Below are positions 25,601 through 36,071 of a stretch of 64,000 nt of DNA, one piece after another. Each line of letters opens with the position of its first letter. Position 1 is the first letter of the stretch. The notes below the pieces were generated by a model. It saw nothing but the letters and a program-made list of their open reading frames with translations, had not been told where the DNA came from and made no database searches. The DNA comes from Stercorarius parasiticus. Lineage: Eukaryota > Chordata > Aves > Charadriiformes > Stercorariidae. Position numbers and translations under genes: made by a program. Location of the stretch: assembly GCA_013396915.1 (NCBI GenBank), contig VWZL01003405.1:598025-662024 (forward strand), written 5' to 3'.

Positions 25601-28261
25601 ATCCACACTGAAAGAACTGGGATACCAATTTTACCTCCCTCAAGTTTTTGCCCTTTATGCTACCAGAGAAAAAAATTGGTGATACGGTACAGGGGAGGAG
25701 AGAGACTTTATTAGCTATGATTAATATAATGTGCTTGTTATAATGATCATAAAAGCTAGCTTATAGTGGAACAGAATGCAAGTAAATAAGTACTGTAAAA
25801 TATGACAAAGTTTACAACAGAGTGGATTTCTATTTTCATATTTGCACAGTACGGCCTCCATACACAGTCACAGTTTCTTGACTACTCCCTTCAAATCAAG
25901 ACAAATGCAAAATAACAGCCATGTTAATTATTCTTTGTTGTATAGGATAAATTTTCACTTGTTGGGAACATCTCTCAGCAGTGATTGTTTTTGAAGTACA
26001 CCAGAGTTGCTTTTGGAAGGAGTCTGCTTGGATTCCTCAGAGGAGTAATGTTTTGATAAAGAGTCCTGTTCATTAAGATGAGTTCATCGAGTTACATCAA
26101 GTGTATCAATCCAGACAGCAAGGGCTATTCTCTGTTTGACCTGGCTTTACTTGTTTCGTTTCTCCAGCTCTCAGCCTTTTAGAGACTGTCTTTACACTAA
26201 TATTAAAGCCTGTGGAATAACACCTGGTTGAAAAAAAAAATATACCTCCCATGATACAAGCTAGTTGGGGATAACTTTCTGAATTACCTAAGTATAGAAT
26301 CAGAACAGCAAAATTCACTGATTTTATACAATGCAAGCACTTATAACGTTTTTTTTTTTTTCTCTATGAAAATGTTAGGATGGGTCTGAACTACAGATTT
26401 GGTGGTCATTTCAATTATTCATAGTAGCTGAATAGCTTTTGTGGGTGATTGTTTCATTTTGCTTGAGGGATAAATTATACTGAAGGCAGTTATACAGCAG
26501 AAAGCAATGCAACGTTTTTTTATTACTTATTTACTGCACACCTCAGGTTGGGTAATGGCTTTGAGTAGCATGTATTATGCAGGTAGGCCATTGTCTATTG
26601 CAGGAGAAAATCAGAACTTTGTTTGCATCTCAAAAGCTCCTACAGTGACTCAGGTGAATGGCTTATATGTTTTAAGGAATAAAAGGCTTGGTCTTCTATT
26701 CTAGTGTTCTCCCTTATATTTGTCCTAGTCCTCCCCTTAAAACTCCAGTCTTTCAGGTTCCTAGATTTCAATAAAATCTGGATGGAAAAAAAAACCCTTT
26801 TCTTAGGTCCTAGGTAGGATTTCCAGTCAAAAGCATCACAGAGGGTACAAGAGAGCAATGACACTGTTCTGTGCAGCAGTTTCCACTGAGACACAGCTGT
26901 CAGTATCCTCATTACTAATGCAGCACCAGCTCTTCTGAAGCTTGGTGGGAGTGACGATGTGCACTATTCGTTACTCCACATTAGCCCACGACGTTAACTC
27001 ATCCCAAACTCAGGAAGGAGGAAAAGAAAATGTTTGTCTTCTCACCAAGCATCATATGCACAGTCCTTCATCCATCAGTAGAGCTGAGGGAGAAAAGCAA
27101 TGGAGATTTTTAGCTCATTTACAAATCAGAATTATGGAAAATGCGAGAAAAGCATTGATATGACAAAATATCTTGTAGAGTTGATGTTGGATCTTAATGA
27201 GCAAATGTTTCCTTTCTGTTTCCATTTCCCATGTATTTGGAAATTATGATCATAATCTGTTTCATACTATGCCAACAGGTGCTAAATATTTAGAAGGTAA
27301 ATCTTTCCTTACATGTCAGATTTCAAATACTTTAAAAAGAGAAATGTGGAAAAGTTAGTGAAATATTCAATTGCCATACACTAATAAATAACATCTACAG
27401 CCTTTGGGAAGTACCGTACTTTCTAAGGAAGTGGTTTTATCACAGAAACTCTCTCTTCTGCATTGATATGTCTGTCATATTTTCACAGTCAATCTAGTAT
27501 ATCATCTCTCAGTAATGCTGCCAAAAAGGATGATCCTCTCTTACCCTTCCCCTTTCTTTTCACTGAAGATAGCAGCTATATGGACACACAGGGGATCAGA
27601 GTGGGAAAATGATGAATTTGAAAACCATTTTTATATGTTTGTTTTTATGGTATTTTTGAAGCAAAGTTAGCCCTGCGGCAGAAGAGAAAGTGTGGATGTG
27701 AGGGGGAAACAGGTGTCAGATAGCAGAGCAAAAGCATTATAACACTTCTGAGCAGTACCACTGACTTCTATGAGACTAAAGTGTTTGTGGAATAGCAGTA
27801 TAGCATTAAGTTTCTATGAAAGTTGTTTTCTGATGATGAAAAATAGGATTTAATGTCAAGGTACCCAATTTCCGTTATAATTCCCATCATTGCTTGTTTA
27901 ATTAAATTAAATAGACTGCATAGCACACCTGAATATTGAAAATAGGACCCCTTTGCCAGCATCTCATTCATTAAATATAGCTCAATGATTTTTCTTTTCA
28001 CTTGTGCAGACAGTTATTGAACGTGCATTAAAGGTGCTTGTATCCTCTTGGCATTGCAGCAGTACTGTATTAAAGAATGCTTTTTTAAATTGGAGCTAGC
28101 ATGGAAGCCTCCCAGAAAGTGCAATTATTCAGAGCTGATCTTGCAGAATTCTTGCAAGGAATGAAATAAATATCTGAATATCAGATTAATAATTGGATTT
28201 TGGCAAGCTTACAATTCATTACTTTGTATTATTGAAAAGTTGTTTATTCAGCAATCATGTT
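22679..28261. other. Non-coding DNA, no gene recognised
   Basis: Long AT-rich stretch without a supported gene or repeat. A GC-rich patch at about 25380-25590 stands out from its surroundings; it has two overlapping plus frames (25373-25611) in different phases and no motif. Short poly-T and poly-A runs occur near 26230 and 26350. Confidence 0.5.
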
Positions 28262-28277
28262 AAAAAAAAAAAAAAAA
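28262..28277. repeat. Poly(A) run
   Basis: Sixteen consecutive A residues. There is no close upstream AATAAA, no recognisable transcript-like sequence before it and no obvious target-site duplication, so it is listed as a simple homopolymer rather than a retrocopy tail. Confidence 0.8.
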
Positions 28278-30876
28278 GAGGAAGGTGTATAATTTTCTGC
28301 AAGACATTTTCCCAGTCAAAAAATTCACTGTGGCCTTTCATCTGGGCTTGACAGGCTACCTGTGTGCAACAGGGGAAGTTGTGAAGGGACATCAATATAA
28401 TTTGAAATTAAGATTACTCAAGACTGAATGTGCTGAAAGTCAATATATTTCTTGGGTGTATCTAGTAGTAGGTTATATTTTCTATTCATTCTCAAAAAAA
28501 CAAGAGTGCATTCCCACAAATGTGTTATATACCATATTAGAAATTATCATTTTTAGGATAAAGTTTAGTTTCTTTAGTTTTTTGATTTTTTTTTCAAATG
28601 AATATGGTTAAGTTTTGGGGCACTCATAAGAGAAAATATCCTTTCTTTAGGAAAAATTCAATGTGTCTGATCATAACAAACTGAAATGTAAGGATTTGCT
28701 TAAACTCTTTCCTTAGTCAGGGCCTGGATCCTAAAGCCATAATGGCGTCTTCCTTCAAGATCACAAAGCAGTTAGACTTAAACCTTCAAAATACTACTTA
28801 GTTGCCTGTCTCCCATTGAAATGAATGTGAACCAGTGACCCAGAGGATCTGGGGAGTGAATATTCTCAGATTCATTAAAAATTGGCTGAGCTCAGTCATT
28901 TTGCAGGAGCCCTTACAGTTTTCGCCATCTTGCAAATTGTGCTGTAAGTTAATATCAACTTTGTCTAGGTATTTAAGATGTCGCATTTTAACCTACAGCT
29001 CAGTAAAGTCATAAAAATAAGAGAGACCAAAAGTTCCTTCTCTGTGGAAAAGACTAGAATACATATTATGAATAACGTGTGTTTTAAAGATTTTGATCGG
29101 TTCATGGCTGGTTAATACATATTTATTCCATTCCTTTATGCTTATTATGCATACATCTTTTTTAATTTTTAACAAGCCCATGCCTGAGTTTTATGAGACA
29201 TTTTTCATTTAAGCATCATTTTTTATGCAGATATCAGTCTCCAATGTGATCCAACTATATGAAACTAGAATCCTGTTTAAGTCGCTTGCCCGCTTCTCTT
29301 CTATCATCAACACAGAGATGTTACTCCACCTCCATAAAGCAGTTCCATCCTAGTCTCTCATCTAGGCATGGAGCAGTTCCTCTTGCCTTCCAGTGACTAT
29401 AGAGGAAGATGAAATGGCCAATGTAGATGAGACACCTGCATTTTGTATGGTTAAATTAAATAAGTTTAATTCTACCCATAGAATTAAATATAATTCTAAG
29501 GATAGCATACCTTCTGGAACTCTTTGAAAGGACCAGGAAATAATGAATACTAAATGATGTATATTAATTACTTATGAAATTGAGAACTATATTTTAACTT
29601 ATGGTGCTTTGCATTTTTTCTTCACAAATATTTGTTGCCTGTCATGTACCAAGTGTTATGTTCATGTTATACTGAGTTTAGCCCTTTTGTTCCCCCCCAA
29701 AAAACATTAAAGAATGTACTTTATTTTTTATTTCTATCATTTGACATGCTCTGCCATAAATCCTGGGTTGCTGGGTGTGCAGTAAAGCCAGTATTTTTAT
29801 AAAAAGTAATATATGGAGCCCTCCAAGGGTGTGTTGCTAAGCAAACCGACCATAAATGCTGAGTTCAGTAAATCATATCCCATCACATATAATGTCTCTT
29901 ACCATCCCTTATCATATCCTGCTTTAGCTTAATCCCAAATCCTATATGATGCCAGCTGCACAGGCTCCAGCTGAGTTCAGATATTGATGTTATGACTTCT
30001 AGAATATGTTCCTTGTATCTCAGGGCTCATGGAGGTACTTTTAATCATTCCTGTTGAAGCTGTTCCAGTTTAAGTGGAGGAATTCTCTATTCACTGACCT
30101 AGAGAAAGAGAGATTGATTGGGCATGACTATGGTTGGGGCACTTGGGTTAGAGACAGTAATACAGCTTTCCAGACATATCCTCTGCTAACTAGCTAGTAT
30201 AAAATAGCTCAATACTCCTCCACATGTTGGCTGGTGTTTGAATGAAAAAGGAAACCACCTCCTTTATTTTTTTCCTTTCAGTTTTGTGTAGGGCCCGGCC
30301 TTTCTGGAGTTAGCTGGGAGCATTGGTCAGGGCCTTGTTGGTGAGGCAGGCAAAGGGATGCCTTGTGTCTGCACTGGAGTCGGTGGCAAGGGCTCAGCCT
30401 TGTGAGGACGCAGGTGGCTCTAGGCAGGCACTAATGCAGATGTTCAGTAGCACTTTCAGGTTTCTTCCCCTACAAGATGCAAGGTCAGAACCACACAATT
30501 GTAATATCCTTGCCCACCAGGCCTTTATGGAGGCATAATTTCAGTGACTGAGCAGTGCCTGTTGAGTCCTGCTCCATGACTGACCAGGGTAGCTGACAGC
30601 TCACTGCCAAGCTGCTAGATGCTGTTGTGCCTTGCAAAGAAGAAGAAGGTAGATTTTGTTCCAGGAAGATATTGTTCCAGGAAAACATGAAGCCAACTTT
30701 AATGGGTTTCACTCTCAGTATGAAAAGCACAAAAGAGCTGCCCTTACATGCTTGCAAAACTAAACTGCTGAAAAGTTGAGCAGCTCCTCAATGATGAGAT
30801 AGCTAGGGGAGATAAGGTTCAGCAATTGAACATAGACAATTAGTTGTTTCTTTCGAGCGCAAATTTATGACTAGCC
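28278..30876. other. Non-coding DNA, no gene recognised
   Basis: AT-rich to about 30270, then a GC-richer block (about 30285-30640) containing a 71-codon plus frame and a 90-codon minus frame, neither with a motif. Within it, TTGTTCCAGGAA occurs twice 16 bases apart near 30660. Confidence 0.5.
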
Positions 30877-30911
30877 CTGTGGGTCTGAGGAGATCTCAGC
30901 AGTGGGAGGAC
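30877..30911 (+). repeat. 35-bp exact repeat, copy 1
   Basis: The 35 bases from CTGTGGGTCTG to CAGTGGGAGGAC recur without a mismatch and in the same orientation at 32537-32571. The match stops sharply on both sides. A run of this length is not expected by chance. It contains the palindrome GAGATCTC. About 90 bases downstream lies an ACCAATAAAATT word, so a decayed LTR or other unclassified repeat is possible; a templated copy made during break repair is the alternative. Confidence 0.85.
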
Positions 30912-32536
30912 ATTGAAGAAAGTGCCATCTAAGCTATGTATAAAGTATAGCACCAATAAAATTTAGCCAAGAAGCACAGGCTGCATCTCTTGTTTGTTTG
31001 CAGAGTGCCACACACACATTTATAATTTGGTATAAATAAAAGATAACATTGAGTAATGACAGCAGGCAAGGCTACAGCAGTTGTGCTGGCTCAGCCATGA
31101 AAATTTGATAGTGCCAATAAAATTATAAGAAAACCGTAATTAGGTTAAAGGCTTTCCCATGTTACTCATTTTCTAACTCTTGTATAATAGTCTTTTGGGC
31201 TGCATCTTCTGAGATTCCTTCTGGAAAGCAAATTTGTACTGTTCTGTTTTTATTTGGCCTAAATTTGTTTTCCTTCACTTGGCTTTATTGTGAATAAAAA
31301 ATACTTGTTTAGAAGTCTAGATATGTATAATAGGATCTCAGTTAAAAGCTAGACAGGAATCAGAAAGCGTTTATTCTAAAGAGCAAATATGTTCTTTACA
31401 AGACATATGTACATGTAATGTAAGTACATGTAAATGATAGTAATGTACACGTAAAAATGGAGGAGCCATACACTACAGGGTTTTTTTAAGTGGAAATCTC
31501 AAATGGAGGTTATATCTGGTCCCAAGTCCAACCCTGATTTCTCCTGTCCTTATCAAAGTGTGAAAGTTTATGGGTAAATGAGGCATAAAATGCATGAGTG
31601 GGCAGGTTTCACACCCAGAATAAACTTTTTTTTTGAAAGGTAAGCTAGGACACAATTCTAGCTGTAATTTACTAATGGTGTTAGTTTGTCTTGACTTTTT
31701 GTCATAAATATTAGTTGGTAATGGAAACACCTTTCTGCTGTTTCTTAGTTTGTATTGATATTTTTATCCCAGCATTTTGTACAGTCTTGTTCAGAAAGCT
31801 CTGTACTATTAAATTCTCCTTGGTGGAGGTAGGAAGACTCAAATCAATTCTCACTGAGTTTCGTGATCATGGCAGGCACAGACAAACAGTGCTTATTTCT
31901 GTGTCAGGTAATTGGAAGTAAGTCTTCAAGGTGAATCAGAAGCTTATGAATATAAACTCTGTTAAAAGCGGGAGCACAGCCTGTAAACCGTGTGGCATGT
32001 CCATAGGTTCAGCGCGAGCTGCGAGAAAGGCTGCTTCTGCAGAACTCTCCAGGTGACAGTGGGTTTTCATCCACCTTTGTGCACCCTTTGTGCACACCCA
32101 AATGTTCAAAGCCCTCCTGAAAGTAAAAGAATGAAAGTGCTCGTCATGGATTCACATATTTTGTCATTCTGGACGATATATACTGGAATTGCTCTTTGTT
32201 TACTCAGACCTTGCCCACAACCATCCCCAAACTAGGTGAATTGGATAGTTTTCCACTGCAACATACCAATGCTTTCTCCTATTCTCTTTAACAGCTTCAC
32301 TGAAGATATGATGGGCAAAGAACAGTGGGTGATGGCCACTGGCTGGTGTTACCAATTCTACCACTACTGTGGTGAGACACAACAGAAATAATGGCAGAAA
32401 TCTTTGTCTCTCTCTGTATGACCAGGTAAGAGACCTTGGTGTTACTATATGTGCAACGTGCATGATGTAAAATAATATATTAAGGGATCTCTCAAAGTTG
32501 CAACACTTGGCTTCTCTCTCGATCCTGTGCACAGGT
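30912..32536. other. Non-coding DNA between the two 35-bp copies
   Basis: AT-rich; a degenerate GTACATGTAA cluster occurs at about 31405-31455. I see no retroviral primer-binding site, polypurine tract or Gag/Pol/Env-like peptide that would make the two 35-bp copies flanking LTRs. Confidence 0.5.
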
Positions 32537-32718
32537 CTGTGGGTCTGAGGAGATCTCAGCAGTGGGAGGACCAGCTGAAGAGAAGGTTGGTGAAGAAGAG
32601 AACTGAACGAGAAGGTTGAAAGGAGAGAGTTAAAGCACTGGTTAACAAGACTGCCAGCTTTCATTCCTTCTATTCTCGGAATAAAGCTAAATAGATCACA
32701 AAAGCAGATTGTTGTCAT
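32200..32718 (-). other. 172-codon open frame, probably chance
   Basis: This is the longest uninterrupted frame outside CR1. The translation begins MTTICFCDLFSF and contains a hydrophobic stretch (RFLPLFLLCLTTVVVELV), but no domain, repeat or family signature that I recognise. Splice-like signals and a plausible promoter were not evident, and the 35-bp duplicated sequence (32537-32571) lies inside it. A transmembrane-like stretch can arise by chance in T-rich antisense DNA. I give it little weight as a gene; it could equally be part of an undescribed old repeat. Confidence 0.15.
32537..32571 (+). repeat. 35-bp exact repeat, copy 2
   Basis: Identical to 30877-30911, same orientation, offset 1660 bases. 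Downstream, at about 32680, CTCGGAATAAAGCTA gives another AATAAA, placed somewhat as in an LTR R region. Flanking sequence outside the 35 bases is otherwise unalike by eye, apart from a loose GAAGA-rich similarity just after the repeat. Confidence 0.85.
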
Positions 32719-33616
32719 TTGCCCATTAGCTTTTAGGGTAAGAAATGCTCCTTAAAATGATTATGAGATAAATTACTGAGGTTAAAGAAAGCAATGAAGA
32801 AGTGAAGGAGAATCACATCCCCTTTTACCAAAGCACTGGGGCAATTCAGGGAACTGCTGAGGAAAGCATTGATGTTGTTGTGGTCTAGACTGTCATCAGT
32901 GAAAGGTAAATCCTGTAACAGTTGCGGGTGTGATGACCTTATCACCTCATACTGTTAAAAAGACAAAAAGTGACCCTTCAGGTCCAAAGCACATCTCTCC
33001 TTCACAATGTAGAGCCTGTTAGCAGCTGTGGTAGGTGGTGGAAGTCTCTCTGTGTGTTCCAGGCACTGGGGAGGGCACAAAGCATGCAGCTATTGATATA
33101 TTTTGCAGCATAAAGCTGGTAGGAGTGTGAGCACATCCATGTTCCTACTTCGCATACTGAAGCCTTGGCTTTCAGAGAGCATTGGTAGAACTGTGGCATC
33201 AACATCAAGAAGGTGTCAGCCATGAGAGCAGCTTTGCATCAGGACCATGTTTCGGATGAGTATGTCAGAGTGGGTTTACGCAGGGACTGAGGGCTGTCCT
33301 GGATGGAAACCTCTCTCCTGCTACACACAGGTTGGAGTAGGGCTGAATTTAAAGCTGTCAGACAAATACTGGCCTTACTGTTACTTCGGTTCTCTCCAGG
33401 TGCTCACTTCTCTTGGCTACCTGAAATTAGCTGGGGTTAAACACTTACCACTTTTAGTGTTACAAATCACATTCATTGGCCTCTAAGAAAAATCGAAACT
33501 TGTGAACTATATATGTCGCGATTCTTCTGTCAAACAATCTTACCTTCAGATGACAAACTCTCCATTTCTGCAGTGTGGCAGATTAGATGTTATTAAGGCT
33601 TTGTAGAATAGTTCAT
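32572..33616. other. Non-coding DNA, nothing identified
   Basis: Mixed composition; short frames of 70-79 codons (32733-32945 minus, 33002-33223 minus, 33247-33486 plus) show no motifs. Confidence 0.5.
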
Positions 33617-33742
33617 GGAGCACATTGATTTTAATAAAATACATATTGATTACAATAAAATGTCAGTCTTTCTGCTCTGAACATAATATCCAGCTGTCAT
33701 TAAGTAATGTTAAAATTTTATTAAATCAATATTACGTGCTCC
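33617..33742. repeat. ATTGATT-type triple repeat in an inverted-repeat frame
   Basis: Three near-identical words occur in 107 bases. ATTGATTTTAATAAAAT is at 33624-33640 and ATTGATTACAATAAAAT at 33645-33661, both direct. ATTTTATTAAATCAAT at 33715-33730 is inverted. The outer copies extend into an inverted repeat: GGAGCAC at 33617 pairs with GTGCTCC ending at 33742, giving arms of about 24 and 28 bases with one 3-base bulge and a loop of about 74 bases. ATTGATT is the core of known ONECUT/HNF6-type sites, and TGATT also fits PBX/HOX-like binding. A regulatory role is inference. It could also be a decayed palindromic repeat. Confidence 0.7.
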
Positions 33743-35972
33743 CTTTAATTAAGAAGAGATTGTCTTTGACCTTATTTGTGCTGCTTGAATGAAACTCCAC
33801 TCTGAGTCAGTAGAAGGCTGGTCTATTTTAAAGAAGAAAAATATGACTATGAACACATGCAAAAATGCATATTCCATAAGTGGACAAAGTAGCACATATA
33901 GTAAGTCAGTCTAGACTTTTATTCATTAGAAAGAAGGTATTTTTAAAAGCAATATTTTGAGCTTTTCTGGAGCTCCTCAGGATCTCACAATATCAGGTCT
34001 GTGAGAATACAGTGATGCCATAAAAGATGGAAAAGAAAACTCTACAGCTAGAGTTCAGAATGGCTAAAATTGGAGAGAGGTAACAGGATTTAAATTGGCT
34101 ACAGTTGGGTTAGCCCCAAATCCTTGCAAGTTTTAAATGGCTCAATCCTAGAAGAAACATGAGGACAAAAAAGTATTCTCTAGAACAACAAAACTGAACG
34201 GCTAAAAATCTCTAGGCAACAGGGTTCCATTAAGGAAAAAATGAATCTCAATGTTAGAAGAGTTTGTCATTCACTGAGCAACTGAGTTATACAAAAGTCA
34301 CAAATTTACTGGTAAGATAAAGGGACATCAATTCACATCACTCCAGAATATCATCAGAGCTATCATTTCATGTGTTTACAGGATATTTATGACCCTCCAT
34401 CAGTTTCCGAACATGCTGGTAAGCTGGTTTGACCAGATGGGTGCCTGTAGGAAGAGAAGTATCAGCACAGCCAGTGTGTCTGATCCAGAGGCAGCTTTTA
34501 TTCACGAATGCTTGCTGGTACCATTTGACCACGCACAGTCCTGCAGCAGCTCCTCTGTTAACCTGGGGAAGGAATGACACGTACAGCAAAGGGTCTAATT
34601 CTACACTGCATATTTGCCTCTTATGCCTTGTAAGTAGGATGCCTGTTGTCCTTATTGGTAACCTGATGGCTTGTCTGGGAGTTTTATTATTCATATATGC
34701 AAGTAATGTTTGGGTAGTTATGATTATTAATGTATACAATTAGTGGTTTTCGTAGTTGTCCAGCCTTGAAAAATTATGCATACCACAAAACCAGAAGTCT
34801 TTTTAAAGCCTACAGTTTTTACCCAAAGACCTTGGGCAGACAGATGACACCATCTTCATCTAACAAAATGCCCACTTTGTATTCTCCTGTATAATCTAAT
34901 AATTAAACCATGCAATTAGACCCGTTATAACAGCCTAATTTATAATATTTTCAGCTCAGTCAGAACTCTGCCTGGAATGTATTTCCTTTCAAGTTTAAAT
35001 GAGCAGAAACCGAGTATTTTAACTGAATAACTACATAAAGAAAAACAATTATATCTTTGCTTTAGTTAATTTTTCTCCCATAAGGAGGTATTTACTTAAT
35101 CATGAAGAGTGAAATTAATACAAGGCTGGGAGTTCAAACATAACCAAGTGGCTGAAAACCAGCTTCATGTGTTTCACCGGGCTGTTCTAAATGTCATGTA
35201 ATTCGATGCAAGAAGTTGGAGAAGGAAACAGCAATGAGGTAGCAAAATGTCAGTCACCTAGAGGCAAAAACATCATAGGACTTCTGGAAACTTATAATTA
35301 ATGTAATTATCCTATTGATTAACATGGAAACTGAGTAAATGTTTCCCTGAATTTAGAGTTTACTTTTTTAATACGTATCACAGTTACAAACTGGTAAAGC
35401 TGGAGCCTGTTTTTTGTGAGGACATAAAGTCACTTTGTTTAGGCACTATCTTGCACTGTCCACCTGCAGCGGATCCCTTCTTCTGTCCAAGTGTCTTCTC
35501 AGATTCTTATTCACTCTGCAATCCCTCTCAGTTCTGTGTCTAACCTCCACATCCTGACCATCATGCAGCACCTCACCGACATTTTCCCCCAGCTCCAGTC
35601 AAGGCCTATGTGTAATCGCCTTGTGTTGGAATTGACAAGTGACAGAGGGGGTTTGTGAGCAGTGGGGTGCAGGTCCAACCCTTCCTCATCGCAGTCCACC
35701 TGGGCTGTAAGTCCGGTGGTGTGTGTCCTGCCTGAGGGTTAGTCCCTGTTACCCAGCTTCATGCTGGCAGAATGGCTGCGCACTTGCAGAGGGCTTTAGG
35801 CTTAACCATGTAGTTTTGGGGGCATGTAATTCTCTGCAAACGCCACGATGAGACAGAGTGAATTGTGAGCATGGAAGTAGTCTGTGAATTTTCAGAACAG
35901 GTAGGAGATCCATAAGTAGGAGACAAAATGCACAATAAACATGTTTTTTTGTGCAGGAATATTGACTGGGAT
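33743..35972. other. Non-coding DNA, no gene recognised
   Basis: AT-rich, with GC-richer patches near 34420-34620 and 35450-35760. Overlapping 123-codon minus and 104-codon plus frames at 34368-34743 cover the same DNA on both strands, and neither translation has a recognisable domain. Confidence 0.5.
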
Positions 35973-36071
35973 ATAGAATCATAGAATCACAGAATCATAG
36001 AATGGTTTGGGTTAGAAAGGACCTTAAAGATCATCTAGCTCTAAACCCCCTGCCCTGGGCAGGGACACCTG
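35973..36071 (-). mobile_element. CR1 3'-end fragment (antisense)
   Basis: About 100 bases of CR1 3' UTR in reverse orientation. It has octamer tail units (ATAGAATCATAGAATCAC, then AGAATCATAG), then GGTTTGGGTTAGAAAGGACC, TTAAAGATCATCTAG, and CCCTGCCCTGGGCAGGGACA with CCT after it. This 3' end matches the type carried by the sense copy at 22.6 kb, so the two probably belong to related subfamilies. It is a severely 5'-truncated insertion with no coding part. Confidence 0.95.

Noticed and set aside
28262..28277. Poly(A) as the tail of a processed pseudogene
   Set aside because: No transcript-like sequence upstream, no nearby AATAAA and no visible target-site duplication.
30877..32700. A complete endogenous retrovirus bounded by the two 35-bp copies
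   Set aside because: Only 35 bases match between the supposed LTRs, and no primer-binding site, polypurine tract or retroviral peptide is visible between them.
34368..34743. Overlapping 123-codon minus and 104-codon plus frames
   Set aside because: Both strands are open over the same GC-richer DNA, and neither translation shows a family signature; treated as chance.
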